A DNA stretch of 64,000 nt from CAIWHR01 sp963717695 (GTDB taxonomy: Bacteria > Pseudomonadota > Gammaproteobacteria > Burkholderiales > Casimicrobiaceae): contig CAVQWR010000006.1 of assembly GCA_963717695.1 (NCBI GenBank), forward strand, positions 620,001 through 684,000, in the 5' to 3' direction. The notes below the pieces were generated by a model, which saw only the letters and a list, made by a program, of their open reading frames with translations, ran no database searches and was not told where the DNA came from. This document shows positions 26,502-35,391 of the stretch, in pieces. Position 1 is the first letter of the stretch; each line of letters starts with the position of its first letter. The position numbers and the translations under genes are program-made.

Positions 26502-27680
26502 TTAGTGTCGCTGTCCGTCGCCCTTCGGCTCGCCCGACTCGCGCGACCTCGCCGCCTGCCCACCGTTGGGGGTGGCGCCCTGCGGGCCGCCTTGCGGGTG
26601 CGACGGGGCAGCTTGCGGACGCATGCCGGGCGCTCCGGCGGCCTGCGGGTTCATCGCAGCGCTCGGCGGATGCGAGCCCTGACCGCGCGGGGGCATCGCG
26701 CCTGGCGTCGCGGCCTGGGCGTTGCTGGCATGGCGTCCGCCGTTGCCCGCGGGATAGCCCTGCGGTGACGTCGTGGTCGTCGCGCCTGCATTCGCCTTGT
26801 TGCGGCCCTGCTTCGACTCCGTGCCCGTTGACGCCGTGGTGCCATAGGTGTTGGAAGGCGCGGTGCCCCGGCTCGGCATCGTTCCCACGGCCGCTCCCTG
26901 GGCGGCACTCGATGTCGTGCCGCGCGTCGTGGCTGTTCGCGTGGCGCTCTCTCGAGCCGGCATGACGCCGGGCTGATTGAACGCGCCCGGCTGCGGCGTG
27001 GCCGCGATGGTTGGCCGACCGTGATTTTCCGACGCGAACAATTCGCGATTCGTCGCCGCCGCGTTCTGGTGCTGCACCTGCATCGACGTCGCCTCGACGT
27101 GGCGCTCGTTCATCGCATGGCGCTCGACCGACGTCGGTTCGGCGCGCACGCCGCCCGGGCCCCCGTTGTAGCTGACGCGATTGACCGTCGTCGTGTGCAC
27201 CGAGGTGTTGTAGGTGGTGCGGACCACATTGACATTGACGTTGTTCACGGCGCGGTTGTAGTAGAACGAACCGCCCTTCCAGTAACCACCCTGATATCCG
27301 GTTCCGAAATAGCCGAAGCCGTAATTGACGCCGCCGTAATAGCCGACGCGCGGCCCCCAGTAGCCGGCGTTCCAGAGGTACGCGCCGCTGCGCCATCCCC
27401 AGTACCCCGGCGTCCACAGCAACCCCACGGACGGTGGCAGCACCCATGTGCCGGGCACCCAGAAATATCCTCCGGGCCCGTACGCCCAGTAGCCCGGAAT
27501 CCAGATGTATCCCGGTGCGGGGATCAGTGGCTGTGCATACACCGGCAGCGGCGGCGGTGCGATCGTGACCGAGACGAACGTCGCCGCGGAAGCGACCGCC
27601 GAGGCCGCAAGGAGCACGGCGATCGTCACATTTCGCAATGTGCGTTGCAGCAAAGCGGCCGGATTGATGGTCCGTTGCAT
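26502..27680 (-). CDS. Secreted YXWGXW-repeat protein
   Basis: 392 residues. Signal peptide (VTIAVLLAASAVASAATF, ending about residue 33), then a run of WxPGYW/YxWGxW-type repeats (GYIWIPGYWAYGPGGYFWVP, LLWTPGYWGW, YLWNAGYWGP) over residues 50-120. This motif is common in betaproteobacterial envelope proteins of unknown role. A VNNVNVNVVRTTYNTSVHTT segment follows, then about 220 residues rich in Ala, Thr, Gln, Gly and Pro, likely disordered. Upstream lies a 320-bp region without genes. Confidence 0.8.
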   Translation of the reverse strand: MQRTINPAALLQRTLRNVTIAVLLAASAVASAATFVSVTIAPPPLPVYAQPLIPAPGYIWIPGYWAYGPGGYFWVPGTWVLPPSVGLLWTPGYWGWRSGAYLWNAGYWGPRVGYYGGVNYGFGYFGTGYQGGYWKGGSFYYNRAVNNVNVNVVRTTYNTSVHTTTVNRVSYNGGPGGVRAEPTSVERHAMNERHVEATSMQVQHQNAAATNRELFASENHGRPTIAATPQPGAFNQPGVMPARESATRTATTRGTTSSAAQGAAVGTMPSRGTAPSNTYGTTASTGTESKQGRNKANAGATTTTSPQGYPAGNGGRHASNAQAATPGAMPPRGQGSHPPSAAMNPQAAGAPGMRPQAAPSHPQGGPQGATPNGGQAARSRESGEPKGDGQRH

Positions 27681-28003
27681 GTGGTTCTCCTCGACGCCGG
27701 GTCGTGTTGCCTGCTAACGCGACAGGGCGGCGGATGGTTGACTGCGCGTTCAGCCTTCCGCTGCGCTGAAGTTGCCGCGCGTTCCATTCGACTCGGCTGT
27801 GCCACCGGCGTTCAACGCGCTCCGGTGCACACCTTGCAAGGAGCGCGGTGCGTCTCCACGTCATCGCGTTTCTCCGGGAATGCGCCGGGCGTGGCACGTG
27901 CCGCATCGAATGACGCCTGCGTCATTGCGTTGGCGCAACGCCGCTTCGACTGAATGCGAGAATTGCCCGGCGGTGCCACCGCGCACTCGCCTACATTGCG
28001 CAG
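27681..28003. other. Intergenic region, no gene seen
   Basis: About 320 bp upstream of the YXWGXW gene, up to the terminator of the next gene. Presumably holds the YXWGXW promoter; no confident -35/-10 pair, RNA or repeat was identified. Confidence 0.5.
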
Positions 28004-28034
28004 AAAAAAACGGCCACCGCGCAAACGATGGCCG
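28004..28034 (-). terminator. Intrinsic terminator of the secreted-protein gene at 28059
   Basis: Nine-base stem with one G-T pair (28011-28019 with 28026-28034), followed on the minus strand by seven T (28010-28004). It lies 25 bp past the stop. Its sequence resembles the terminator at 31065-31096 (GGCCATCG arm, TTGCG loop). Confidence 0.8.
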
Positions 28035-28058
28035 ACATTCACATCCGAAGTGCGCTGG

Positions 28059-29123
28059 TCAGGGCGGCGGCAGCGCGTGCGTCAGGTTGGCATTGGTGAG
28101 GCCCTTGTCGGCGAGCGTCAGCGTCCCGGTGGCGTTGATATCCTTGAGGTAGTTCGCCGCCGTCACCGGCTGCGCAAGCTGCTGGTTCACGAGTCCGAGG
28201 TCGGCGATCGACACTGCCCGCGACTGATTGACGTCGCCGAACAGCAGGCCGACGCGGATGGACCCGGTGCCGCCGGTACCTCCGTCGGTCGATGACATGC
28301 TCACCAGATTGACCGTAATGTATTGCGCATCGGGCGCCGTAGTGACGTTGACGATGGCATCGGCACCGCTGATGGAACCGCCGATGCCGCCAATGGTTCC
28401 CTCGGTGAAATTCACCGCGCCTCCGGCCAGCGGCTTGTCAAACGTGAACACAAGCTGGAAGTCGGGCCCCGTTCGCGGCTCCGTGGTCGGATTGGTCGGC
28501 ACGGCGGACAACGGCAGGTCGAACGTTCCTGCCGCCCCGTGCACCTTGCGCGACACGACGCCGACCAGAACCGGAGGCGCACTGGGGATCGTGATCGCCG
28601 CGCCCGTGTTCTCGTAGACATAACGGACGATGGTTGCGGGAAAGCCCGAACCCGCCGTGGTCTGCAGCTGCACGTAACCGTAGTTGATCGCGGTCGTCAC
28701 CTCGTTGGTGAAACGGACCCCGACGTATTGCGTCGCGGTGACGAGGAACCCGGTCGCTGTGACGACGCCTGCGGCCGCGAAGGTGCTCGCGGGGCCGATC
28801 GTGGCTCCCGGCGCCAGCACCGAGGCAAGCGTGCCGGATCCGACAATCTGGCCGGCTCCGGCCGTCGTGAAAAATTTCAGCACCGGGCCGGCGGATTGGA
28901 ACGGGTTGAAGTCCCAACCCGCGGGCGGCGGCAGGGACGCGAATGCACCAGTAACAAAGTTGAGATAAAGGCCGTCGATGGTTGCCGGCACGGACAGATT
29001 GACGGTGCCGCTGTCAACGATGGCGGCCATCGACGCGGACGACGCGACGCCGAGGATCGACGCCAGCGCGATGGTCGCGGCGCCGCGGCGAAAGCGCGCG
29101 CGGCGTGTTTCGGTTGCTCGCAT
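28059..29123 (-). CDS. Secreted protein with shared Ig-like/dockerin-like C-terminal tail (smallest member)
   Basis: 354 residues, the smallest protein of the nine-member family described in the summary. The start at 29123 was chosen for its GGGAGA ribosome site; a signal peptide follows (AATIALASILGVASSASMAA). Residues about 35-180 form an all-beta region without recognised homology (IVDSGTVNLSVPATIDGLYL, YVGVRFTNEVTTAINYGYVQ), resembling bacterial coat proteins of the choice-of-anchor type. The tail starts at VVSRKVHGAAGTFDLPLS (about 185) and ends with loops GDVNQSRAVSIADLGLVN and DINATGTLTLADKGLTN, then THALPPP. The Ig-like half diverges (VNFTEGTIGGIGGSI), whereas the calcium loops are well kept. 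Followed by its own terminator, so probably monocistronic. Confidence 0.82.
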   Translation of the reverse strand: MRATETRRARFRRGAATIALASILGVASSASMAAIVDSGTVNLSVPATIDGLYLNFVTGAFASLPPPAGWDFNPFQSAGPVLKFFTTAGAGQIVGSGTLASVLAPGATIGPASTFAAAGVVTATGFLVTATQYVGVRFTNEVTTAINYGYVQLQTTAGSGFPATIVRYVYENTGAAITIPSAPPVLVGVVSRKVHGAAGTFDLPLSAVPTNPTTEPRTGPDFQLVFTFDKPLAGGAVNFTEGTIGGIGGSISGADAIVNVTTAPDAQYITVNLVSMSSTDGGTGGTGSIRVGLLFGDVNQSRAVSIADLGLVNQQLAQPVTAANYLKDINATGTLTLADKGLTNANLTHALPPP

Positions 29124-29343
29124 TCTTGTTCTCCCTGATTCACGCAATCCCAACAATGCTTGTACTTGATCCGGACGTTTGCGTCCACGCTACCGACGTT
29201 CACATCGCAGCATGTACGTCAGTGAACACGTTGTAGTCAACCGCGCTCGTCCGGTGTCGCCGCTGCACGTGCTCGCAATTGCACCGGCGGCGTTTCCACA
29301 TCTCGTCGGCATGCGCCGTTCGCTCTGGCATACTTGCCCGACG

Positions 29344-30993
29344 ATGCCGAAGCCCGCCGCCTCCAAGCACAGTCGCGGTGCGGGGCCTTCGGGAGCGCTC
29401 TCCGCCAGCGCCAAGCTGCCTCCGCGCGCCGCCGCCGCGCTGCGCGACGCGACCACGGCGGCCGAACGAGGCGACCTGCGCGCTGCCGAGCGGGCGCTCC
29501 TCGTCGCCCGCTTCCACGCGCCGGCGAGTCCCGCCGTCCTCCGGTTGTCGGGCCTTGTCGAGTATCGTCAAGGACGTCCGCGTGATGCCGCCGAAAGTTT
29601 CGCCCGCGCGCTCGCGGTCGCGCCGGACGACGCCGCCACGCTCATCCAGCTCGCGGCGGCCGAGGCCGATCTTTTCGATTACGCCGACGCGTTCGATCAT
29701 CTGAACCGGGCCGCGGAGCTCGCCGCGGACGCGACGACGTGGCTCGCGCTCGGCGTCGAATGGGCGCGTCAGGGCTGCAGTGCCGAGGCACTCGCCGCGG
29801 CGGATCGTGTGCTCGCACTCCGTCCGAACGATCCGCTGGCGCGGCTGCTGCGCGCGCAATCCACGCAGGCGCTGGGCGACGCTGCGAGCGCTGCCGCCGA
29901 GTATCGGGCCCTGATCGCGCAGCACGACCACGTCGCGAAATCGTGGTTCGGCCTGCTCGACGCCAAGACGACCCGCATCGATGCCGCCGAACTGGACGCG
30001 CTCGAGCGTCTCTCCGCCGACGCGACCCTCCGGGACCCGGAACCTGCGATGCTCGCCTTCGCGCTCGGCCGAGCTTACGACGGCGATGGTCGTCATGCCG
30101 ATGCCTTCGCCGCGTTCATCCGCGCCAATTCGCTGGTGCGCGCGAAGCAGCCGTGGGATCCGCCTGCATTTGCACGCGAGGTCGCCGCGATCCGCTCCGC
30201 GTTCGCCGCGCCGAGCGCGACGGCGCCTGCTGAGACCGGCAGTGAAGTGATCTTCATCGTCGGTCTGCCGCGCTCCGGCACGACGCTGGTGGAGCAGGTG
30301 CTCGCCGCGCACCCGCGCGTCGAGGGTGCGAGCGAGCTTCCGTACCTGGAGATGGTCGTCGACGAGGAATCGCGCAGGTGCGGCAGGCCTTTTCCAGGCT
30401 GGGTCGCGGCGGCGACTGCCGACGACTGGCAGCGTCTTGGCGCGCGCTATCTGCAAATGAGCGCGCGCTGGCGCACGCGACGGCCGATCGCCACCGACAA
30501 GATGCCGGAGAACTGGCGCTATGCGGGTGCCGCGCTCGCGATGCTGCCCGGCGCGAGAATCGTCGACTGCCGGCGCGATTCCGTCGAGACGTGCTGGTCG
30601 TGCTTCACGCAGCTGTTCGCGCCCGGCCGCGCGGCGTATGCCTATGACTTCGCGACACTGGCGGCGTACTGGCGCGATTACGTCGCGCTGTGCGGCTTCT
30701 GGGAAGAGCGATTCCCGGCGCGGTTCCGCATTCAGGGTTACGAGCGCTTTCTCGCCGCGCCGGACGAAGAGACGCGCGCACTGCTCGATTTCTGCGGTCT
30801 CGAATTCGATGCCGCATGCCTGCGCTTCCACGAAGCGCAGCGCAGCGTGCGCTCGGCCAGCGCCGCCCAGGTGCGCGAGCCGTTGCGACGCGACACCGCC
30901 CGCACCGGGCGCTATGGCGCGCTGCTGACGCCGCTGCGCGAGTTGCTGGCACGGTCGGCGGCCGGCACGCCATCGGACATCGCGCCGGCATAG
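29344..30993 (+). CDS. TPR-repeat sulfotransferase
   Basis: 549 residues, no signal peptide. Residues 30-290 are tetratricopeptide repeats (AAERALLVARFHAPASPAVL, GRPRDAAESFARALAVAPDD). Residues 300-540 are a sulfotransferase: the PAPS 5'-phosphosulfate loop is FIVGLPRSGTTLVEQVLAAH (about 306), and DKMPENWRYAGAALAMLPGA plus DCRRDSVETCWSCF correspond to the 3'-phosphate region. Such TPR-sulfotransferases are common in bacteria and their acceptors (glycans, peptides or small molecules) are mostly unknown. It is the only plus-strand gene between secreted tail-bearing genes on both sides, so it might modify a surface product (inference only). The start at 29344 avoids a non-homologous leader. Confidence 0.85.
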   Translation: MPKPAASKHSRGAGPSGALSASAKLPPRAAAALRDATTAAERGDLRAAERALLVARFHAPASPAVLRLSGLVEYRQGRPRDAAESFARALAVAPDDAATLIQLAAAEADLFDYADAFDHLNRAAELAADATTWLALGVEWARQGCSAEALAAADRVLALRPNDPLARLLRAQSTQALGDAASAAAEYRALIAQHDHVAKSWFGLLDAKTTRIDAAELDALERLSADATLRDPEPAMLAFALGRAYDGDGRHADAFAAFIRANSLVRAKQPWDPPAFAREVAAIRSAFAAPSATAPAETGSEVIFIVGLPRSGTTLVEQVLAAHPRVEGASELPYLEMVVDEESRRCGRPFPGWVAAATADDWQRLGARYLQMSARWRTRRPIATDKMPENWRYAGAALAMLPGARIVDCRRDSVETCWSCFTQLFAPGRAAYAYDFATLAAYWRDYVALCGFWEERFPARFRIQGYERFLAAPDEETRALLDFCGLEFDAACLRFHEAQRSVRSASAAQVREPLRRDTARTGRYGALLTPLRELLARSAAGTPSDIAPA

Positions 30994-31064
30994 CCGACGC
31001 AGAAGGTGCCGGCATGGCCGGCGGGATCCTGTCCTTCACGGCGTTGCCGCGAATCCGTTGCACG

Positions 31065-31096
31065 AAAAAAAAGCGGCCATCGCAAGCGATGGCCGC
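31065..31096 (-). terminator. Intrinsic terminator of the large subtilase at 31120
   Basis: Ten-base perfect stem (31073-31082 with 31087-31096) and CTTG loop (minus strand), followed by eight T. It lies 24 bp past the stop codon, almost the same spacing as the terminator of the 28059 gene. Confidence 0.88.
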
Positions 31097-31119
31097 CGTG
31101 TGCTGCGGGTGACGCCTGA

Positions 31120-34100
31120 CTACGGCGCCGGCAACGCGTGCGTGAGGTCGCCGTTGGCGATCGCCTTGTCGGCGAGCGAGAGCGTGCCGCTGGCATTCAC
31201 GTCCTTGAGGTAGTTCGCCGCGGTGACGGCCTGCGAGAGCACCGAATTCACCAGTCCGACGTCGGCGATGCTGACCGCCCGGCTCTGATTGACGTCCGCC
31301 GCGAGATAGCCGACCCGCACCGAGCCCGTGCCGCCCGAGCCGCCGTCCGCCGACGTCACGCCGCTGAGCGCGACGGTGACGTACTGGATGTCGGTGACGC
31401 CGGTGAGGCTGACGATGACGTCGTTGCCGCTGAACGTCGGTGCCGCCGCCGTGGCCGTGCCTTCGGTGACCGTCACCGTGGCTCCGGTGATCGGCTTGTC
31501 GAAGGTGAACACGATCGTCTGCGCCGGACCTTGCCGCGGCTCGGTGGTCGGGTTCGTCGGCACTGCCGACAGCGGCAGGTCGAACGTTCCCGCCGCGCCG
31601 TGCACCTTGCGCGACACCGCACTTTGCAACGTCGGCGGTGCAAACGTGATGACCTCGGTGTGCGAGCCGGCGCCGTTGTGCATGTGCGCGAGCACCATGC
31701 CCAGCGAGCCGTTGGCAGCGAGGTTCGCACTGTTGAACACCACCGGGATCGTCGTCGTCGGCAGATCGAAATACACGAACGGATCGGTATTGCCGCCTTG
31801 AGCATCCACGCCCGGCGCGGCCAGGTTGTAGCTCAGCACCCCTGAGTCGTCTACCTGAGCGCCCGACCGGTCGTACGTGACGACCTCGTACAGGAAGCTG
31901 GTCGGCATGCTCGGCCCCGCGAGACCGATGTCGGTGGCGAGCACCGGCATCATGACCGCGCTGTTGTTGTACGCGTTGGTGTCGAGCGCATTGGGATTGA
32001 ACCCGTTGGTGCGGTAGCGCAGCAGACCCGACCCCGTGCCGAGATTGACGACCACCGGGTAGTACGCGTTGCTGTTGGCGGTACCGTTCGCGGCGGAGCC
32101 GAGATAGACCACGTACTGGAAATTCACGCCATCGAGCGAGATGTAGACCTCCTTGTCCGAGCTGAAGTAATCCGGCGTCGACGCATTGCCGTTGCCCTCG
32201 AGCAGGAACGTCACCACGGTGTTCTGCGGGTTCGCGCCGCGCTCGATGAAGTCGCTCGTCACGCCGACCGTCTTGAGTACGTTCGGATCTGCCGGGGCGG
32301 GCGGCGACGCCGGGAGCCGGTACTGCAGCTCGAACGGCTTGACGACGCTCACGATGTCGGTCGGGAAGCTCGAACCCGTGTTCACCGGCGCGCCAGTCAG
32401 CGGCAGCGTGAAGTTGCCGGGTGCGCCAGGGATCAGCGTACCCGCCGCCATCGCCGAGACCGGCTTCGGGGATGCGTACAGCGCGACGCGCAGGACCGGC
32501 TCCGGCCCGGCGGTCGGCGTCAGGACCGCATACCCCGTCTTTTCCGTGAGCCACTGGCGCGACGTGCCGGCCGGAAGCTGCAGCGGCACCGACGCTTCGC
32601 GAACGTGCTTCAGCACGCTGCCCGTCGCGTCGAACTGCACCGGGATCGTGACCGTGGCACCCGCGGGCACCGTGACCGGCGAACCCGTGCCGACCGTGAA
32701 CGTGGCGCCGGCAAGCGGCGTCGCGTCCTGGTAGGTCACGTTGTAGGTGACCGGGTCGGGGCCGTTGTTCTTGATCGCGATCGTCTTGTTCAGTGTCACC
32801 GACGATGCCACCGGCACCTCGACGATGCCGAACGAGACGTTGACGAGGCCCGGGTCGGTCTGGTTGAACGCCACGACGTGCGCCGCGGATGCGTTGGCGA
32901 TGTCAATGCGCCCGGCGCCGACACGGCCCGTGCCGTACTGCGCGCCGCCGCCCGTCGACGGACCGACGAACTCGTCATGCGTCGCGGTGTTCATCGCGAG
33001 CGCCATCAGCTCCTCGATCGTCCAGGTCGGGTGCATCTGCCGGAGCAGTGCCATGAAGCCCGAGACGTGCGGCGTGGCCGACGACGTGCCGTTGAAGCCT
33101 TCGACCTGGTTGCCGGTCAGGCTGGTGGCGACGCCCACGACTTCCGCCGGAGCCGAGAGGTCCGGCTTCAGCATGCTGTCGCCGAGACGCGGACCGCGCG
33201 CGCTGTAGGTCGGCATCGTGTCGGCCGCCGTGCTCGGGAGGCCGACGAAGCCGTTGTCGTTGTTGATCGTCACGTTGACGCCCGTGCGCGTGATCGGATC
33301 GAGCGACGCCTTGAGTGCGTTGCCTTCGTTGAGCCCGATCATTACCGCGGGAATGCTGGTCGTGCCATCGAGTGCCATCACGATCGGGCTTGGCGTGCCG
33401 CTGCCACCCGCGCTCTGGACGATGATGACGCCAACCGCGCCCGCCGCCTGCGCCGCCTGGACCTTGGCGACGAACGACACGGCGCCGCGATCGATCAGCG
33501 CGATATTGCCGGCGATCGCCGCCGCGTTGGTAAGCGGCGTGGAGGCGTCCGGCGGATTGGCGTAGACGATGTTGCCGGTCATGCCCGCCAGCGGAACCGC
33601 CGGGCTCGGGCTGCCGTAGATGGCAGGGTACTTCTGACCGGCGACTGCGACCGGCGAATTGCCCGTCACGTTCGCATTGTAGAAGTAGCCGCCATTGCTG
33701 TTGAACGTGGCGGCAACGCTCAGCACGCCGTTGCCGACCGACGGGCTGCTGACGATGTAGTACGAGTCTCCCGCATTGCCCGCCGCAGCGGCGACGATGA
33801 CGCCGGCGGCCGACGCGTTCGACGCGGCGACGACGTCAGGGTCGGTGACCGCGCCGGTGTTGGCGCCGAGCGACATGCTGATGACGTCCATGTGGTCGGC
33901 GACGTTGCCGTCGCCGTTCGGATCGACCGCCCAGTCGATCGCCTCGGTGACGAGGTTGGTCGAGCCGGAGACGCCGAACACGCGAAGCGGGAAGAGCTGC
34001 GCCTTGGGCGCGAATCCCGGGCTGATGCGAAGCGACGCGATGTCCGTCGCATTGTCGTAGACGCCGACGAACGTGCTGCCGTTCGACGCGACGCCGAGGC

Positions 34101-35004
34101 CGCCGATCAGGCTCGCGCACGCGGTGCCGTGGCCGTTGCTGCTGTCCATCGGATTGGCATCCGGATGCGGAACGTCCTGGACCCCGGCGCTGTAGGTGTC
34201 ACCGGCAAAGTCCCAGCCGCCCGGAACCTTGAACGAGGGGAAATACGCGTTGGGGACCGGGCCGACGTCGGTGACGCTGGCGTATGCCGCCGGCGTGCCG
34301 GGGCCGCCGAAATTGGTGTGGATGTAGTCGAGGCCGCTGTCGATGATGGCGATCTTGACGTTCTCGCCGTGGACGCCGTATGGCGTGCTCGGCGAGGTCT
34401 TCGTCCATGCGGCGCGCGCGCCGAGAAAATCGATGTCGGTCGCGGCCGTCTGGAATTTCGGAATCTGGATGTGCACCGCCTTCACGCCGGGCAGCTTCGC
34501 GATCGCATCGATCTGGTCGCGGTGGGCGAGCATCGAAACGCCGTTGTAGGCGCTGCGGGTGCGGAAGAGGATGTTGCCGCCGCTCGCCATCGACCGGAGC
34601 GTCGGCAGCAGCGCCTGCTGCGCCGCTTCGATCCGCACGACCTGCGCCTTGGATTGCGCGGATGCGGCGCTCTTAAGATTGGCCTGGGCTGCCTGCGACA
34701 GCGCGGCGTAGTTGCCGCCGGCCTGGGCGACGGCGGCCTTCAGTGCATCGGCATAGACGAGCGCGGCGGGCCGGTCGGAGAACTCGACCATGACCGTGAC
34801 GACGTCCTTGAGATGGCCGGGCCCGAGATCAGCACTCGTCGAGAGCGTCGGCGGAGTTGCGCCCGCTTCGCGCAACGTGGCGGCCGGTGCCGCGCCGGCG
34901 AGGCCCAGCGCGAACAGCGCAACCAGCGCCGCCGCGAAGCCGTTTCGGGTCGACGCAGCCGTGCCGATACAGCGCCGGACGATCGCGGAAAGGTCGAAGC
35001 TCAT
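31120..35004 (-). CDS. Large secreted subtilisin-like peptidase with PA insert and shared C-terminal tail
   Basis: 1294 residues. Signal peptide (AAALVALFALGLAGAAPAA, about 24-42), I9-like prodomain, then an S8 catalytic domain: Asp in VKIAIIDSGLDYIHTNFGG (about 220), His in SSNGHGTACASLIGG (about 295), Ser in GTSSATPHVSGFMALLR (about 641). A protease-associated (PA) domain is inserted between His and Ser (IALIDRGAVSFVAKVQAAQA). After the protease come beta-rich domains (about 700-1120) and the shared tail from SRKVHGAAGTFDLPLSAVP (about 1130), with loops ADVNQSRAVSIADVGLVN and DVNASGTLSLADKAIAN and the ending THALPAP. The PA-insert architecture resembles lactocepin/C5a-peptidase-like enzymes that act on large protein substrates. 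Continuous frame over nearly 4 kb, GGGGGAA ribosome site. Confidence 0.9.
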   Translation of the reverse strand: MSFDLSAIVRRCIGTAASTRNGFAAALVALFALGLAGAAPAATLREAGATPPTLSTSADLGPGHLKDVVTVMVEFSDRPAALVYADALKAAVAQAGGNYAALSQAAQANLKSAASAQSKAQVVRIEAAQQALLPTLRSMASGGNILFRTRSAYNGVSMLAHRDQIDAIAKLPGVKAVHIQIPKFQTAATDIDFLGARAAWTKTSPSTPYGVHGENVKIAIIDSGLDYIHTNFGGPGTPAAYASVTDVGPVPNAYFPSFKVPGGWDFAGDTYSAGVQDVPHPDANPMDSSNGHGTACASLIGGLGVASNGSTFVGVYDNATDIASLRISPGFAPKAQLFPLRVFGVSGSTNLVTEAIDWAVDPNGDGNVADHMDVISMSLGANTGAVTDPDVVAASNASAAGVIVAAAAGNAGDSYYIVSSPSVGNGVLSVAATFNSNGGYFYNANVTGNSPVAVAGQKYPAIYGSPSPAVPLAGMTGNIVYANPPDASTPLTNAAAIAGNIALIDRGAVSFVAKVQAAQAAGAVGVIIVQSAGGSGTPSPIVMALDGTTSIPAVMIGLNEGNALKASLDPITRTGVNVTINNDNGFVGLPSTAADTMPTYSARGPRLGDSMLKPDLSAPAEVVGVATSLTGNQVEGFNGTSSATPHVSGFMALLRQMHPTWTIEELMALAMNTATHDEFVGPSTGGGAQYGTGRVGAGRIDIANASAAHVVAFNQTDPGLVNVSFGIVEVPVASSVTLNKTIAIKNNGPDPVTYNVTYQDATPLAGATFTVGTGSPVTVPAGATVTIPVQFDATGSVLKHVREASVPLQLPAGTSRQWLTEKTGYAVLTPTAGPEPVLRVALYASPKPVSAMAAGTLIPGAPGNFTLPLTGAPVNTGSSFPTDIVSVVKPFELQYRLPASPPAPADPNVLKTVGVTSDFIERGANPQNTVVTFLLEGNGNASTPDYFSSDKEVYISLDGVNFQYVVYLGSAANGTANSNAYYPVVVNLGTGSGLLRYRTNGFNPNALDTNAYNNSAVMMPVLATDIGLAGPSMPTSFLYEVVTYDRSGAQVDDSGVLSYNLAAPGVDAQGGNTDPFVYFDLPTTTIPVVFNSANLAANGSLGMVLAHMHNGAGSHTEVITFAPPTLQSAVSRKVHGAAGTFDLPLSAVPTNPTTEPRQGPAQTIVFTFDKPITGATVTVTEGTATAAAPTFSGNDVIVSLTGVTDIQYVTVALSGVTSADGGSGGTGSVRVGYLAADVNQSRAVSIADVGLVNSVLSQAVTAANYLKDVNASGTLSLADKAIANGDLTHALPAP

Positions 35005-35391
35005 GTATTCCCCCAGACTCGTGCAGAAAACGTTGTGACGATGGGCCTCCGCTTGTGGCGGATGTCCACCCTAAAGGTGGCAGCGAAATTGGATGCTCAC
35101 ACGAACGGCAGGATGCCTGCCGAAACCGCTTGTTTGTGTTCTTCTACGTGCCGGGAGCCGCGACATGTTGCGGTCCCCGCAAGTGCCGCAATTTATCCCG
35201 GGACCGGGATTAGCGCAACAGGATTGCGTTTCCGAGTGGCGACACCCACGTCATCCCACAGGGTTCGCCTGCAACGCGTTTCGGTCAAGAGGGCCATCGC
35301 CTCGGTCGACCGCCGACGAACGGTCACCCTGCCCCGCGCCCCAATTCAGGGTGCCGCTTGACCGTCCGCGGTTCCGACGTGCGTCGCCGGG
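35005..35391. other. Intergenic region upstream of the large subtilase
   Basis: 387 bp between the subtilase start and the stop of the next gene. Holds the subtilase ribosome site and presumably its promoter. No gene, RNA or clear terminator for the upstream gene was found. Confidence 0.5.

Noticed and set aside
32605..35361. A 918-codon plus-strand open frame opposite the large subtilase
   Set aside because: Composition is Arg/His/Asp-rich without any domain or signal peptide. It is a shadow of the high-GC coding strand. The same holds for long opposite frames at 36820-39276, 46338-48851 and 54359-56827.
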